DNA of 64,000 nucleotides, from positions 1 through 64,000 of the forward strand of contig NZ_JUUZ01000031.1 of the NCBI RefSeq assembly GCF_001074155.1, written 5' to 3'. Below, piece by piece: positions 31,195-43,237 of the stretch. The notes under the pieces were generated by a model. The model saw only the letters and a list, made by a program, of their open reading frames with translations. It searched no databases and was not told the origin of the DNA. Made by a program: the position numbers and the translations under genes. Position 1 is the first letter of the stretch. Every line of letters starts with the position of its first letter. The stretch comes from Streptococcus pseudopneumoniae (GTDB lineage: Bacteria; Bacillota; Bacilli; Lactobacillales; Streptococcaceae).

Positions 31195-32592
31195 TTATTC
31201 ATTTTCAGCTACAATCGAATGCTTATAGCCATAAGTAAAGTAAGTAATAACTCCTACTACTAAGGCTAATACAAATGCTATCCAAGTTTCAAGATTGTAT
31301 TGAAGCATAAAGGACAGACAAATCAGAATCGATAAGATTGGTAGAAAAGGAACCAAGGGCGTTTTAAATTCTCCCTCTTTGGGCATACCCTTATCTTTTC
31401 TCAATTTGATAATTCCATAGGCTAAGAGAATAAGATAGGCTAAGGTACAGATATTGAGAAAAGCTGCGATACTTGCCAAAGGGAAGATACCCGCTGCAAT
31501 CGCTGAAACTCCACCTGTTAAAATGGTTGCATTCTTTGGAACGCGACTAGTCTTGGTTACTTGTTTGAAGCTTTGAGGCAATAGTCCATCGCGGGCCAAG
31601 CTATAAATCATTCGTGACAAGGCATAGGTCATTGAAATACATACCGTAATCAAGGTAAAAATTGCAACAAGTGAAACATAATTAGCTGCCCAACCAATAC
31701 CGATACTTCTCAGCGCAAAAGCCACTGCATCATCAACATTGAGCTTGCTATAGTGAACGATACCTGTCAATATCAAGGTAACCATGGCATATAGAATAGT
31801 TACAATGATTAAGGATAAAACAATCCCACGTGGAATATTCTTTTGTGGATTTTGAATTTCATCAACTGCCATAGAAATGGACTCAAAACCTAAGAATCCA
31901 AAGAACATGAGTGAAGCACCTGCCATAATTCCAGTGCTTCCTCCATAAATCTGACCAAAACCAAATGGTGCAAAATCTGACCAATTTTCAGGTTTAATGT
32001 ACCAAATACCAACTAGGATAAATAAGGCAAGAGCAGAAAATTTTAAAACAACAAGAATAGAATTAAAACGAAGAGCTGCTTTCGAATTAATGAGGACGAC
32101 TGCTGTAACAAGCATAATTACTAAAATTGGCAAAAAATCAATATAAGTATCATGCTCAGGATTAAAAGTTCCATTCAAGGCTTGTGGCAAGGTAATTCCG
32201 TAATGACTAAGCAAACCCTTAAAATAGGCAGCCCAACCTGAAGCCACACCAGAGACTGCTGTCATAAATTCCATGATAGTTAGCCAACCAGCTATCCAAG
32301 CTGGAAATTCTCCCAAAACCACATATAAATAACTATATACCCCACCAGTTGCTGGAACACAAGAAGCAAATTCTGCAAAAAAGAGCGCCGATAAGGAAAC
32401 ACAGATAGCTGAAATTCCGATAGATACAACAAGGGCAGGACCCGCTAATGTTGCTGCAGCTGTTCCTGTAATAGTAAAGATACCTGTTCCTACCATGGCA
32501 CCAATTCCCAAGAGAATTAAATCCCATAATTTTAAATGACGATGCATCTCTGTTTTACCTAGACTAACGTCCTTGGTTCTAAAAATATTCAT
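31195..32592 (-). CDS. APC family amino acid permease
   Basis: A 465-residue amino acid permease with about 12 transmembrane helices. The APC hallmark GIGAMVGTGIFTITG is at about residue 33 and FFGFLGFESISMAVDEI in the middle is typical of the cationic amino acid/YfnA branch. Substrate cannot be assigned. Two ATGs abut (32595 and 32592); GGAG spacing of 7 favours the second. Monocistronic, likely from TGATAAAAT about 35 bases upstream on the minus strand. Confidence 0.88.
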   Translation of the reverse strand: MNIFRTKDVSLGKTEMHRHLKLWDLILLGIGAMVGTGIFTITGTAAATLAGPALVVSIGISAICVSLSALFFAEFASCVPATGGVYSYLYVVLGEFPAWIAGWLTIMEFMTAVSGVASGWAAYFKGLLSHYGITLPQALNGTFNPEHDTYIDFLPILVIMLVTAVVLINSKAALRFNSILVVLKFSALALFILVGIWYIKPENWSDFAPFGFGQIYGGSTGIMAGASLMFFGFLGFESISMAVDEIQNPQKNIPRGIVLSLIIVTILYAMVTLILTGIVHYSKLNVDDAVAFALRSIGIGWAANYVSLVAIFTLITVCISMTYALSRMIYSLARDGLLPQSFKQVTKTSRVPKNATILTGGVSAIAAGIFPLASIAAFLNICTLAYLILLAYGIIKLRKDKGMPKEGEFKTPLVPFLPILSILICLSFMLQYNLETWIAFVLALVVGVITYFTYGYKHSIVAENE

Positions 32593-32670
32593 CATTAATC
32601 TCCAATTTATAAGATTGTATTATTTTATCATATATAAGGATTTTTGTGAATATTTATTAGCATTTTCATC

Positions 32671-32707
32671 AAAAAAACTGAACAAATGTAATACATGCTC
32701 AGTTTTT
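32671..32707 (-). terminator. Terminator after the unknown suf-linked gene
   Basis: Minus strand AACTGA ... TCAGTT imperfect stem followed by TTTTT. Confidence 0.6.
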
Positions 32708-32733
32708 ATTCATAATGATTACTTATCAGTTCT

Positions 32734-33303
32734 TTAAATTTCGTAGTATGGGAAAGGACGGTCACTATCTAATGGACGATTTGATATTTCTTTTTCCAAA
32801 ATAGCGCGCCAACCAGATACCAATTCTTCAAAAGTCAATTGAGCTTCAGGAGAAGCTGTTGTAAGCTTCCGTCCAAACCAAGCCATGGTTGCAGTTTCAA
32901 ACTGAAGCATAGCGTACTGGATTACTGGTACATTTGCCTCTTCATAATTTTCATTTACTGCTTGGGCAACTTCTGATGCTTGTGGAAGAAGTTGATTGCT
33001 GATTTTATCTACAGCACTTGCGTCCATCTCTCGCCAAGAAAGTAATTGACCATCTACCTGATAAAAGAGCTCAAAGGTTTCTTGATTTTTCTTAAAATTG
33101 GTAAGAACAAAAGCACGTTCTACCGCATCGGGACCACCAACAGCCTTGACAGCGTTTATAAGGAGATTTTGTTCCATTTGTCTCCAATAATCATCTGCTT
33201 CTTCTGCTAGATCAATTGTGAAAGGTGGAACAATTTCCTCGGCAGAAATTTCGCCTTTATTCGCTTTCTCAATATTACCAAATAATTTTTTTAAGAATCC
33301 CAT
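32734..33303 (-). CDS. Unknown protein downstream of sufB
   Basis: A 189-residue soluble, acidic protein (starts MGFLKKLFGNIEKANKGE, ends FPYYEI). No membrane segment, cysteine motif or catalytic motif is seen. It begins 19 bases after sufB with no terminator between, so it is likely the last gene of the suf transcript. I do not recognise the family; the position suggests, but does not prove, a link with Fe-S assembly. Confidence 0.75.
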   Translation of the reverse strand: MGFLKKLFGNIEKANKGEISAEEIVPPFTIDLAEEADDYWRQMEQNLLINAVKAVGGPDAVERAFVLTNFKKNQETFELFYQVDGQLLSWREMDASAVDKISNQLLPQASEVAQAVNENYEEANVPVIQYAMLQFETATMAWFGRKLTTASPEAQLTFEELVSGWRAILEKEISNRPLDSDRPFPYYEI

Positions 33304-33322
33304 TTGCGTCTCCTTTTTGCCC

Positions 33323-34735
33323 TTATCCTACCGATCCTTCCATTTCATAGCTAATCAAGCGGTTAAGCTCAACTGCATACTCCATTGGAAGTTCTTTGGT
33401 GAAGGGCTCTACAAATCCCATGACAATCATCTCAGTTGCTTCAGTCTCTGACAAGCCACGACTCATAAGGTAATAGAGTTGTTCTTCTGAAATCTTAGAT
33501 ACCTTGGCTTCGTGCTCAAGTGCAACTTGCGAGTTGTGGATTTCATTAAATGGAATGGTATCTGACGCTGACAAGTCATCCATGATAATGGTGTCACACT
33601 CGATGTGAGAAACAGATTTCTTAGAGTTTTTATTAAAGGTTACTTGTCCACGGTAGTCTACCTTACCTCCACCTTTAGCGATTGATTTAGAGACAATAGA
33701 CGAGCTCGTATGTGGAGCATTGTGGATCATTTTGGCACCAGTATCTTGGTGTTGCCCTGCATTGGCAAAGGCAATCGAAAGCATGGTACCACGCGCTCCT
33801 TCTCCATCTAGGTAAACAGATGGATATTTCATAGTCGTTTTGGCACCCAAGTTTCCATCAATCCACTCAACAGTCGCATCTTTCAAAGCTTTAGCACGTT
33901 TGGTTACCAAGTTATAAACGTTGTCAGACCAGTTTTGAATAGTCGTATAACGCATATAAGCTCCATCCAAAGCAAAGATTTCTACAATGGCGGCGTGCAA
34001 GCTGTTGCTTGAATAAGTTGGCGCTGTACATCCTTCTACGTAGTGGACGCTTGCTCCCTCATCAACGATAATCAAGGTACGTTCAAACTGTCCAGTATTT
34101 TCGTTATTGATACGGAAATAGGTTTGAAGCGGAATATCTACCTTGACTCCTTTAGGAACATAAATGAAGGTTCCGCCAGACCATACTGCTGAGTTGAGGG
34201 CAGCCAACTTGTTATCTGTCGGTGGTACTAACTTAGCAAAGTATTGCTTAAACAAGTCTGGGTATTCCTTGAGGGCAGAATCTGTATCTGTAAAGATAAT
34301 TCCTAACTTCTCAAATTCTTCCTTCATGTTATGATAAACCACTTCTGACTCATACTGGGCAGAAGCTCCAGCTAGATAGGCACGCTCAGCTTCAGGAATC
34401 CCGATCCGTTCAAAGGTTTCTTTGATTTTTTCAGGAACATCATCCCAAGAACGGGCTGGTTTATCAGATGGTTTTTGGTAGTAGATCAAGTCATCAAAGT
34501 CAATCTCTGACAAGTCTGCTCCCCAAGTTTGCATGGGCATTTTTTTGAAGGTTTCATAAGATTTCAAACGGAATTCCAACATCCACTCAGGTTCTCCCTT
34601 AGCAGCTGATAGTTCACGAATGACATCTTCATTCAATCCTTTTCCTGTCGATAGGACAGGCTCTACATCGTCATGGAAACCAAATTTATATTCACCAAGA
34701 TCAATTGGTTTTGGTTCTACTCTTTCTTCAGCCAT
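33323..34735 (-). CDS. sufB: Fe-S cluster assembly scaffold SufB
   Basis: The 470-residue scaffold subunit of the SufBCD complex on which iron-sulfur clusters form. Start [20 protein letters not shown] follows AAAGGA. Beta-helix core and C-terminal [20 protein letters not shown] block (shared with SufD) are present; [12 protein letters not shown] contains a conserved cysteine. Last of sufC-D-S-U-B. Confidence 0.96.
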   Translation of the reverse strand: MAEERVEPKPIDLGEYKFGFHDDVEPVLSTGKGLNEDVIRELSAAKGEPEWMLEFRLKSYETFKKMPMQTWGADLSEIDFDDLIYYQKPSDKPARSWDDVPEKIKETFERIGIPEAERAYLAGASAQYESEVVYHNMKEEFEKLGIIFTDTDSALKEYPDLFKQYFAKLVPPTDNKLAALNSAVWSGGTFIYVPKGVKVDIPLQTYFRINNENTGQFERTLIIVDEGASVHYVEGCTAPTYSSNSLHAAIVEIFALDGAYMRYTTIQNWSDNVYNLVTKRAKALKDATVEWIDGNLGAKTTMKYPSVYLDGEGARGTMLSIAFANAGQHQDTGAKMIHNAPHTSSSIVSKSIAKGGGKVDYRGQVTFNKNSKKSVSHIECDTIIMDDLSASDTIPFNEIHNSQVALEHEAKVSKISEEQLYYLMSRGLSETEATEMIVMGFVEPFTKELPMEYAVELNRLISYEMEGSVG

Positions 34736-34792
34736 AATATCCTTTCTTTCATTCTTTATTTCTAATGATTTATAAGACAAAGAAAGCTTGTC

Positions 34793-37719
<2,927 letters not shown>

Positions 37720-37746
37720 TTACTTCTCCTAAAAGATACGAGGGAA

Positions 37747-38517
37747 TTACAATTCTTCCTTGTAGTCATAGCCAAGTTCTTCAGCTAGTTTCGCGTATCC
37801 TTCACGTTCCAAGCGTGCAGCCAATTCTGGACCACCAGAAAGAACAACACGACCTTCCATCATAACGTGTACCACATCTGGTGTGATATAGTTCAAAAGA
37901 CGTTGGTAGTGAGTAATGATCATAGCACCAAAACCTTCACCACGCATAGCATTCACACCTTTAGAGACAACTTTAAGGGCATCAATGTCAAGACCTGAGT
38001 CAATCTCATCTAAGAGGGCAAAAGTTGGTTCCAACATCAAGAGTTGAAGAATTTCGTTACGTTTTTTCTCACCACCTGAGAAACCTTCGTTGAGGTAACG
38101 CTCTGCCATTTCTTCTTTCATGTTGAGCAATTCCATTTTTTCGTCTAACTTAGTGATAAATTCACGAACTGAAATCTTCTCATCATCTTCTTTACCAGCA
38201 TTCATAGCTGCACGAAGAAACTCAGCATTGGTAATCCCAGGAATTTCTGACGGATATTGCATGGCAAGGAAAAGTCCCATACGCGCACGCTCATCCACTT
38301 CCAATTCAAGGATGTTTACACCGTCAAACAAGACTTCACCTTTAGTGACTTCATAGTTTGGGTTCCCCATAATAGCAGCTGAAAGAGTAGACTTACCGGT
38401 ACCATTTGGTCCCATGATAGCTGCAATTTCTCCTGTTTTAAGAGTCAGATTGACCCCTTTTAAAATTTCTTTTCCTTCAATTTCAACGTGAAGATCTTTG
38501 ACCTCTAATACTGACAT
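37747..38517 (-). CDS. sufC: Fe-S assembly ATPase SufC
   Basis: A 256-residue ABC-type ATPase. Walker A GPNGTGKST (residue 36), ABC signature GFSGGEKKR and Walker B FALLDEIDSGLD are intact. First gene of the suf operon. Promoter candidates lie 60-110 bases upstream: extended -10 TGTTATACT (38620-38628, minus strand), with an isolated TTGACA at 38599-38604. Confidence 0.97.
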   Translation of the reverse strand: MSVLEVKDLHVEIEGKEILKGVNLTLKTGEIAAIMGPNGTGKSTLSAAIMGNPNYEVTKGEVLFDGVNILELEVDERARMGLFLAMQYPSEIPGITNAEFLRAAMNAGKEDDEKISVREFITKLDEKMELLNMKEEMAERYLNEGFSGGEKKRNEILQLLMLEPTFALLDEIDSGLDIDALKVVSKGVNAMRGEGFGAMIITHYQRLLNYITPDVVHVMMEGRVVLSGGPELAARLEREGYAKLAEELGYDYKEEL

Positions 38518-38619
38518 GATTGTTCCTTTCTTTTCATCCTTTTTACTGTATTTACCTGAAATTTAACCTTTTTAAATCCCTAGAAAAACACAGTAAAATG
38601 TCAATAAATATACCTTAAT

Positions 38620-38628
38620 AGTATAACA
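38620..38628 (-). promoter_or_regulatory. Candidate suf operon promoter
   Basis: Minus strand TGTTATACT, about 103 bases before sufC and immediately after the T-run of the dnaX-unit terminator. Confidence 0.4.
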
Positions 38629-38649
38629 AAAAAAAGCCTAAAAGGCTTT
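38628..38649 (-). terminator. Terminator of the dnaX/DUF3272 unit
   Basis: Minus strand AAAGCCT-TTT-AGGCTTT followed by TTTTT. Confidence 0.85.
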
Positions 38650-38671
38650 GATTTTGTCTAGAAGCTAGGAG

Positions 38672-38866
38672 CTACTTCTTCCCTTGAAAATGATCATCTA
38701 TAGCGCTCACAATTTTACCCATGATATAACTCACGCGAAAATTTCTCAAGATCAAAATAGCCCAAAGCAAGGCCACGATATACCGTTGCTCCATGATGGA
38801 TTCATTAAAGAAATAAGTCTCAGCAGCAGTAAATAAGGCCATGATAATAAATTGTTGTCTGTTCAT
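38672..38866 (-). CDS. Small membrane protein (DUF3272-like)
   Basis: A 64-residue protein with two hydrophobic segments (about 5-20 and 28-45) and a charged C-terminus. From memory it matches a small Streptococcus-specific family (DUF3272) always found beside dnaX; function unknown. It follows dnaX after 22 bases and precedes the shared terminator. Confidence 0.7.
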   Translation of the reverse strand: MNRQQFIIMALFTAAETYFFNESIMEQRYIVALLWAILILRNFRVSYIMGKIVSAIDDHFQGKK

Positions 38867-38888
38867 AGTCTTTTACCACCAATTCCTT

Positions 38889-40553
38889 TTAGTCTTCTGC
38901 TATAGTCACTTTATCTGCTAAAAATTCAAATCCTTGAGGAAGTATGGACTCTTCAATCTCTTCCTTCACGACTTGTTCTTGAGAACCTTTAGCTCTGCTT
39001 GAAAATGCAGCTCGAACTTCCTTCCATTCTTCCATAGAAATAGCAAGAATCTCTGGAGAAAATCCAGCGGCACGACTAAGAATATTACCAAACATGGTGT
39101 TAAGATTGTCTCGTTTCATGGTTTGACCAGCATTGAAATTCGATTCAAAAGCCAAAATCGCATGACGTTCATTAGCAGCAACTGGTTGAGAACCAGCTAA
39201 GAGTGCCTTATCTGGACCAGATAAGCTTTCAATGACTTCTCCCCAAGCATTCTGAAGACGGATTAAGTTTTGACGGGCTAAGTCTGGATTTTCTACTGCT
39301 TCTTGAAGAATAGACTGCACCTTATTTCGGTCTACACGATAGAATGACTTAGTGTTAGTCGGACGACTTGGTGTAGAAACAGTTTGTTTGGGATTAGAAC
39401 CAACATTGGCAAGAGCTTGTTTCAATCGTGCAACTTCTTCTCGAAGAGAAGACAATTCCTCAGCCACCTCACCTGAAAGTTCTGGTTGAGAATCAATTTC
39501 TGCTAAACGAATAGTCATCATTTCGGCATAAATTTTAGGTTGTAGGCTAGCCTTAATATCAGCTAGACTTCTAGTAGCAAGACTAATCATCTCAAACAAG
39601 ACATCCTGCGGAAGAGCTACGTTTCTCTCAAATGCATCACTATGATGTGTATTTTCTCCGCCTGCTTGAACAATTAAGATATCACGTAGATATTGCAGCA
39701 AATCGACTACAAAACGTGCCATGCTCTTTCCATTCTCAAAAATCAAATCAAGATTTTGAAGGGCTCCTGGTACATCCTTTTGAGCTAAAGCAGCTACGTA
39801 ATAATCCAAGGCACTTAAACTAATGGTACCAGTGATTTCTTCTGAGACTGCAGTTGTCAATCTAGCTTCTTGGGTTAAGCTTAATGCCTGGTCTAGAATT
39901 GACAAGGCATCCCGCATCCCACCTTCAGCTCGTCGAGCAATAATTTCAACAGCTTCTGTTTCGTAATCAATCCCTTCTTTTTCTAAAATCTGGAAGATAT
40001 GATCTCGAATATCCTGAGTCTTAATGGACTTGAACTCAAATCGTTGAACACGAGACAAAATAGTTGCAGGAATTTTATGAAGCTCAGTCGTTGCCAAAAT
40101 AAAGACTACATTAGGAGTTGGTTCTTCCAGTGTTTTCAAAAGGGCATTAAAGGCACCTGTCGAAAGCATATGAACCTCATCAATGATATAAACCTTATAC
40201 TGAGCTATACTTGGAGCATAAGTTGATTTATCACGAATATCACGAATTTCATCAACCCCATTATTAGAAGCAGCATCCATTTCGATAACGTCTTCTAAAC
40301 TTCCATCCGTAACAGCTTGACAGATATAACAGTTATTACAAGGTTCTCCCCCTACTTGATTAGGGCAGTTCATAGCCTTAGCAAAAATCTTAGCCACACT
40401 AGTCTTACCAGTTCCACGAGGCCCTGAAAATAGGTAGGCGTGACTAATCTTATCCTGTTCTACAGCCTGTTTAAGAGTTCTAGCAACAACTTCCTGGCCC
40501 ACTAGCTGTGAAAAATTTTGACTTCTATATTTTCGATAAAGCGCCTGATACAT
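38889..40553 (-). CDS. dnaX: DNA polymerase III subunits gamma/tau
   Basis: A 554-residue clamp-loader ATPase. Walker A SGPRGTGKTS (residue 44), zinc module C-PNQVGGEPC-NNC-YIC (64-79), Walker B VYIIDEVHML and sensor SRVQRF are present; the C-terminal third is the tau-specific part that binds polymerase. It overlaps the upstream reductase stop by one base. Confidence 0.95.
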   Translation of the reverse strand: MYQALYRKYRSQNFSQLVGQEVVARTLKQAVEQDKISHAYLFSGPRGTGKTSVAKIFAKAMNCPNQVGGEPCNNCYICQAVTDGSLEDVIEMDAASNNGVDEIRDIRDKSTYAPSIAQYKVYIIDEVHMLSTGAFNALLKTLEEPTPNVVFILATTELHKIPATILSRVQRFEFKSIKTQDIRDHIFQILEKEGIDYETEAVEIIARRAEGGMRDALSILDQALSLTQEARLTTAVSEEITGTISLSALDYYVAALAQKDVPGALQNLDLIFENGKSMARFVVDLLQYLRDILIVQAGGENTHHSDAFERNVALPQDVLFEMISLATRSLADIKASLQPKIYAEMMTIRLAEIDSQPELSGEVAEELSSLREEVARLKQALANVGSNPKQTVSTPSRPTNTKSFYRVDRNKVQSILQEAVENPDLARQNLIRLQNAWGEVIESLSGPDKALLAGSQPVAANERHAILAFESNFNAGQTMKRDNLNTMFGNILSRAAGFSPEILAISMEEWKEVRAAFSSRAKGSQEQVVKEEIEESILPQGFEFLADKVTIAED

Positions 40554-41050
40554 TATGCTTTCTCCTCAAACATTGAAAATTTCCATACTGTCTTATCTAG
40601 TAAAATGGACACAAACTCTTCTAAATAGCATTGATCAATTTCATCATAATCATCAACATGAGATGAGTCCAAATCTAATACACCCAAAAGCTGTCCATTT
40701 TTTACCATTGGAAGTACGATCTCGCTACGAGCACTACTATCACAAGAAATATAATTTGGATAAGTCTTGACATCGCCAACGATAACTGTTTGACGGCTAG
40801 CCGCTGACTCACCACAAACTCCTTTTCCGAGCGCAATTCTAACACATGAGACTCCACCCTGAAAAGGGCCTAAAATAAGCTCATTTCCGTCATATAAATA
40901 GAAACCTGCAAAGACAGTACGAGGAAAGTTCATTTTTAAGAGAGCACTGGCATTTGATAGATTAGCCAACACATTGGTCTCACCTTCTAAAAGACTAGAG
41001 AGTTGTTCATTTACAATTTGATAAATTGATTCTTTTTCGGAATGTAACAT
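40553..41050 (-). CDS. Free-methionine-(R)-sulfoxide reductase (GAF domain)
   Basis: A 165-residue single GAF domain protein of the fRMsr type, which reduces free methionine-R-sulfoxide. The catalytic cysteines are in [19 protein letters not shown] and [16 protein letters not shown], matching the family. It is coupled to dnaX by a one-base overlap, a conserved but functionally unexplained pairing in streptococci. Confidence 0.88.
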   Translation of the reverse strand: MLHSEKESIYQIVNEQLSSLLEGETNVLANLSNASALLKMNFPRTVFAGFYLYDGNELILGPFQGGVSCVRIALGKGVCGESAASRQTVIVGDVKTYPNYISCDSSARSEIVLPMVKNGQLLGVLDLDSSHVDDYDEIDQCYLEEFVSILLDKTVWKFSMFEEKA

Positions 41051-41081
41051 AAATCCATTATATCAAAAAATACTAGTTGAA

Positions 41082-41116
41082 AAAAGAAAAATCCCTTGTT
41101 TTACAACAAAGGATTT
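41082..41116 (-). terminator. rpsA terminator
   Basis: Minus strand AAATCCTTTGTT-GTAA-AACAAGGGATTT followed by TTCTTTTTT. Confidence 0.85.
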
Positions 41117-41134
41117 ATAATTAGTTCTGATTGA

Positions 41135-42337
41135 TTAAAGTTCGATGTCTCCGAACAAGTCAGCCATTGAGAATCCTGTTTGAGTTTCAGGAAGTTCAAA
41201 GTCACGTTTTTCTTGACGTTTTGGACGACGTGGACGTGGAGCACGTTTTTCTTCGTTTTGTCCTTCTTCTTGAGCTGGACGTTCTTCAAGAGCTTTGATA
41301 GAAAGTGAAACGCGTTCTGCATCAGCATTAACATCAAGAACTTTAACAGTAACTTCTTGACCAACTGTAAGAGCTTCTTTTGGATTTTCAATACGTTTGT
41401 GTGAAATTTGTGATACGTGAACAAGTCCATCGATACCTGGCAATACTTCAACAAATGCACCGAAGTCAGTCAAACGTTTAACTGTACCTTCTACAACGTC
41501 ACCTTTAGCCAATTTTTGCTCAACGCCATCCCATGGTCCAGGTGTTGTTGCTTTAAGTGAAAGTGATACACGTCCTTCTTCTTCGTTAAGGTCAAGGATT
41601 TTAACTTCAACTTCTTCACCAACAGTTACAACTGATTTTGGTGAAACGTTACGTTCGTGTGACAATTCAGTCAAGTGAACCAATCCATCAACACCACCAA
41701 GGTCGATGAAAGCACCGAAGCTTGTGATACGAGCAACTTTACCAGTTACTACATCACCAGCAGCCAATTTACCGAAAACTTCTGCACGAGCTGCTGCAGT
41801 AGCTGCTTCGACAACTTCACGACGTGAAAGGATGAAGCGGTTTTCTTTAGGGTCAACTTCTTTGATTTTAGCTTCAAATTCTTGACCTACAAAACGCTCA
41901 GTGTTACGTACGAAACGAGTATCCAACATTGAAGCTGGGATAAATCCACGCAAACCTTCAAATTCTACTGAAAGTCCACCTTTAACAGCGCGAGTTCCTT
42001 TAACTGTAACAACTTCTTCTTCGCGTCCTACAAGTTTGTCCCATGCTTTGCGAGCTTCAAGGCGTTTTTTAGATACAAGGTATGTTACTGTATCAGTATC
42101 TTTACCAACTACTTGACGAAGTACAAGAACATCAAACACTTCACCTACTTTTACAAAGTCATTGATATCAGCATCGCGATCGTTTGTCAATTCGCGAAGA
42201 GTCAAGACACCTTCAACACCAGTTCCAGAGATTGCAACGTTAGCTTGATTAGCATCAACTGTCAATACTTCAGCACTAACAACATCACCAGGTTCAACTT
42301 GGCTAACGCTATTTAGCAAATCTTCAAATTCATTCAT
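41135..42337 (-). CDS. rpsA: 30S ribosomal protein S1 (four S1 domains)
   Basis: A 400-residue S1 protein. Four S1 OB-fold repeats lie at about residues 15-88, 103-175, 190-260 and 275-345; repeats three and four are the most alike (SFGAFIDLGGVDGLVHLTEL and DFGAFVEVLPGIDGLVHVSQ). A charged tail with RAPRPRRPKRQEKRD ends in acidic FGDIEL. Firmicute S1 is shorter than the six-repeat E. coli protein; it helps mRNA binding. GGAGG precedes the start. Confidence 0.95.
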   Translation of the reverse strand: MNEFEDLLNSVSQVEPGDVVSAEVLTVDANQANVAISGTGVEGVLTLRELTNDRDADINDFVKVGEVFDVLVLRQVVGKDTDTVTYLVSKKRLEARKAWDKLVGREEEVVTVKGTRAVKGGLSVEFEGLRGFIPASMLDTRFVRNTERFVGQEFEAKIKEVDPKENRFILSRREVVEAATAAARAEVFGKLAAGDVVTGKVARITSFGAFIDLGGVDGLVHLTELSHERNVSPKSVVTVGEEVEVKILDLNEEEGRVSLSLKATTPGPWDGVEQKLAKGDVVEGTVKRLTDFGAFVEVLPGIDGLVHVSQISHKRIENPKEALTVGQEVTVKVLDVNADAERVSLSIKALEERPAQEEGQNEEKRAPRPRRPKRQEKRDFELPETQTGFSMADLFGDIEL

Positions 42338-42440
42338 CTAAAAAATCCTCCAACAATCAAGTTTTTTAACTTGACATACTTATAATTTTTTTCCTAAGCA
42401 CCCGCAACGACATGAACATCTCGAACGTCCTTCAATTATA
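42338..42440 (-). promoter_or_regulatory. rpsA leader and promoter region
   Basis: Minus strand TATAAT (42435-42440) would give a leader of about 90 bases. The hairpin TCAAGTT-AAAA-AACTTGA (about 42356-42374) lies immediately before GGAGG of rpsA. S1 synthesis is autoregulated at translation in enteric bacteria; whether this leader does so is inference. Confidence 0.4.
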
Positions 42441-42454
42441 AAAATAAAATACCC

Positions 42455-42477
42455 TAAGATATTTTTCTTTTTATCTT
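42455..42477 (-). terminator. Weak terminator after the tRNA cluster
   Basis: Minus strand AAGATA ... TATCTT with an A-rich loop, followed by a T-rich stretch. Weak; some read-through into rpsA is possible. Confidence 0.35.
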
Positions 42478-42495
42478 GAATTTATTACCTAAGAA

Positions 42496-42567
42496 CTGGG
42501 GTAGCTGGATTCGAACCAACGCATGAGGGAGTCAAAGTCCCTTGCCTTACCGCTTGGCTATACCCCA
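42496..42567 (-). tRNA. tRNA-Gln (anticodon TTG)
   Basis: 72 bases; acceptor stem TGGGGTA/TACCCCA is perfect, anticodon loop CTTTGAC gives TTG, T-loop TTCGAAT. CCA is not encoded. Last of the four-tRNA cluster. Confidence 0.97.
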
Positions 42568-42580
42568 ATAATATAAAATA

Positions 42581-42654
42581 GGCGAGTGATGGGGATCGAA
42601 CCCACGCATGCCAGAGCCACAATCTGGTGTGTTAACCACTTCACCACACCCGCC
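42581..42654 (-). tRNA. tRNA-His (anticodon GTG)
   Basis: 74 bases including the extra 5' G (G-1) paired with C73, the histidine identity element. Anticodon loop TTGTGGC gives GTG. CCA not encoded. Confidence 0.97.
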
Positions 42655-42665
42655 ATACTATTAAA

Positions 42666-42736
42666 CACGGGCAGTAGGAATTGAACCCACACTGAAGGTT
42701 TTGGAGACCTTAGTTCTACCTTTAAACTATGCCCGT
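42666..42736 (-). tRNA. tRNA-Trp (anticodon CCA)
   Basis: 71 bases; acceptor stem ACGGGCA/TGCCCGT is perfect, discriminator G, anticodon loop CTCCAAA. 3' CCA not encoded. Confidence 0.97.
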
Positions 42737-42742
42737 AGAGGA

Positions 42743-42823
42743 TGGAAGGGGAGGGATTCGAACCCCCGAACCCGAAGGAGCGGATTTACAGTCCGCCGCG
42801 TTTAGCCTCTTCGCTATCTCTCC
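42743..42823 (-). tRNA. tRNA-Tyr (anticodon GTA), class II
   Basis: 81 bases with a long variable arm; anticodon loop CTGTAAA gives GTA. The acceptor strands read GGAGAGA and CCCTTCC, which leaves two A-C mismatches (5-68 and 7-66), see findings. First tRNA of the cluster, just after the promoter at 42841-42869. CCA not encoded. Confidence 0.93.
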
Positions 42824-42840
42824 GACAATCAACGAAAACT

Positions 42841-42869
42841 ATTATATCATGAAAATTTGCAAAAAACAA
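42841..42869 (-). promoter_or_regulatory. tRNA operon promoter
   Basis: Minus strand TTGTTT (42864-42869), 17 bases, TATAAT (42841-42846) with TGA before it. The start point falls about 10 bases before tRNA-Tyr. Confidence 0.75.
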
Positions 42870-42872
42870 GCA

Positions 42873-43103
42873 TTATTTTGCTAAATTATAGTTCTCAATC
42901 AATATTTCCACAGCTTTTTCAAGATTTTTGTAAAAACTATCGACATTTCCATTCTTTATGATTGCAAATTGGTCATCTAGTTCGGCAATTTCACCGATTA
43001 ACTTTTTACCAATCATTAAAGTATAACCATCGTACTTATCTTTTCCAACTACTACTTTAGCATCTGATAATTGAATCTCAATTTTTTTGTCTTTTTTACT
43101 CAT
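42873..43103 (-). CDS. DUF2969 family protein
   Basis: A 76-residue soluble protein rich in lysine, aspartate and isoleucine, matching the small Lactobacillales family DUF2969 (motif YTLMIGKKLIGEI near residue 27). No known function. It has its own promoter (43128-43156) and lies directly upstream of the tRNA promoter. Confidence 0.8.
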   Translation of the reverse strand: MSKKDKKIEIQLSDAKVVVGKDKYDGYTLMIGKKLIGEIAELDDQFAIIKNGNVDSFYKNLEKAVEILIENYNLAK

Positions 43104-43127
43104 ACCATACCTCTTTTCACTTTTTCT

Positions 43128-43156
43128 ATTTTACAAGAAATTCCCTAATCTAGCAA
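43128..43156 (-). promoter_or_regulatory. Promoter of the DUF2969 gene
   Basis: Minus strand TTGCTA (43151-43156), 17 bases, TAAAAT (43128-43133). Confidence 0.65.
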
Positions 43157-43195
43157 GAAAAAACTCTCTATCACGCTTATCTTGACAAAGAGTTT
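43157..43195 (-). terminator. Terminator of the ilvE-pcp unit
   Basis: Minus strand AAACTCT ... AGAGTTT with a partly paired interior, followed by TTTC. The 42 bases between it and the pcp stop show nothing else. Confidence 0.55.
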
Positions 43196-43237
43196 AATGA
43201 ATAAAATAAGGAATTTTTTAATTTGAAATTTGAATTA

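Noticed and set aside
38599-38604. TTGACA on the minus strand as the suf promoter -35
   Set aside because: The sequence at the right distance (AGGGAT) is a poor -10, so I prefer the extended -10 at 38620-38628, with low confidence.
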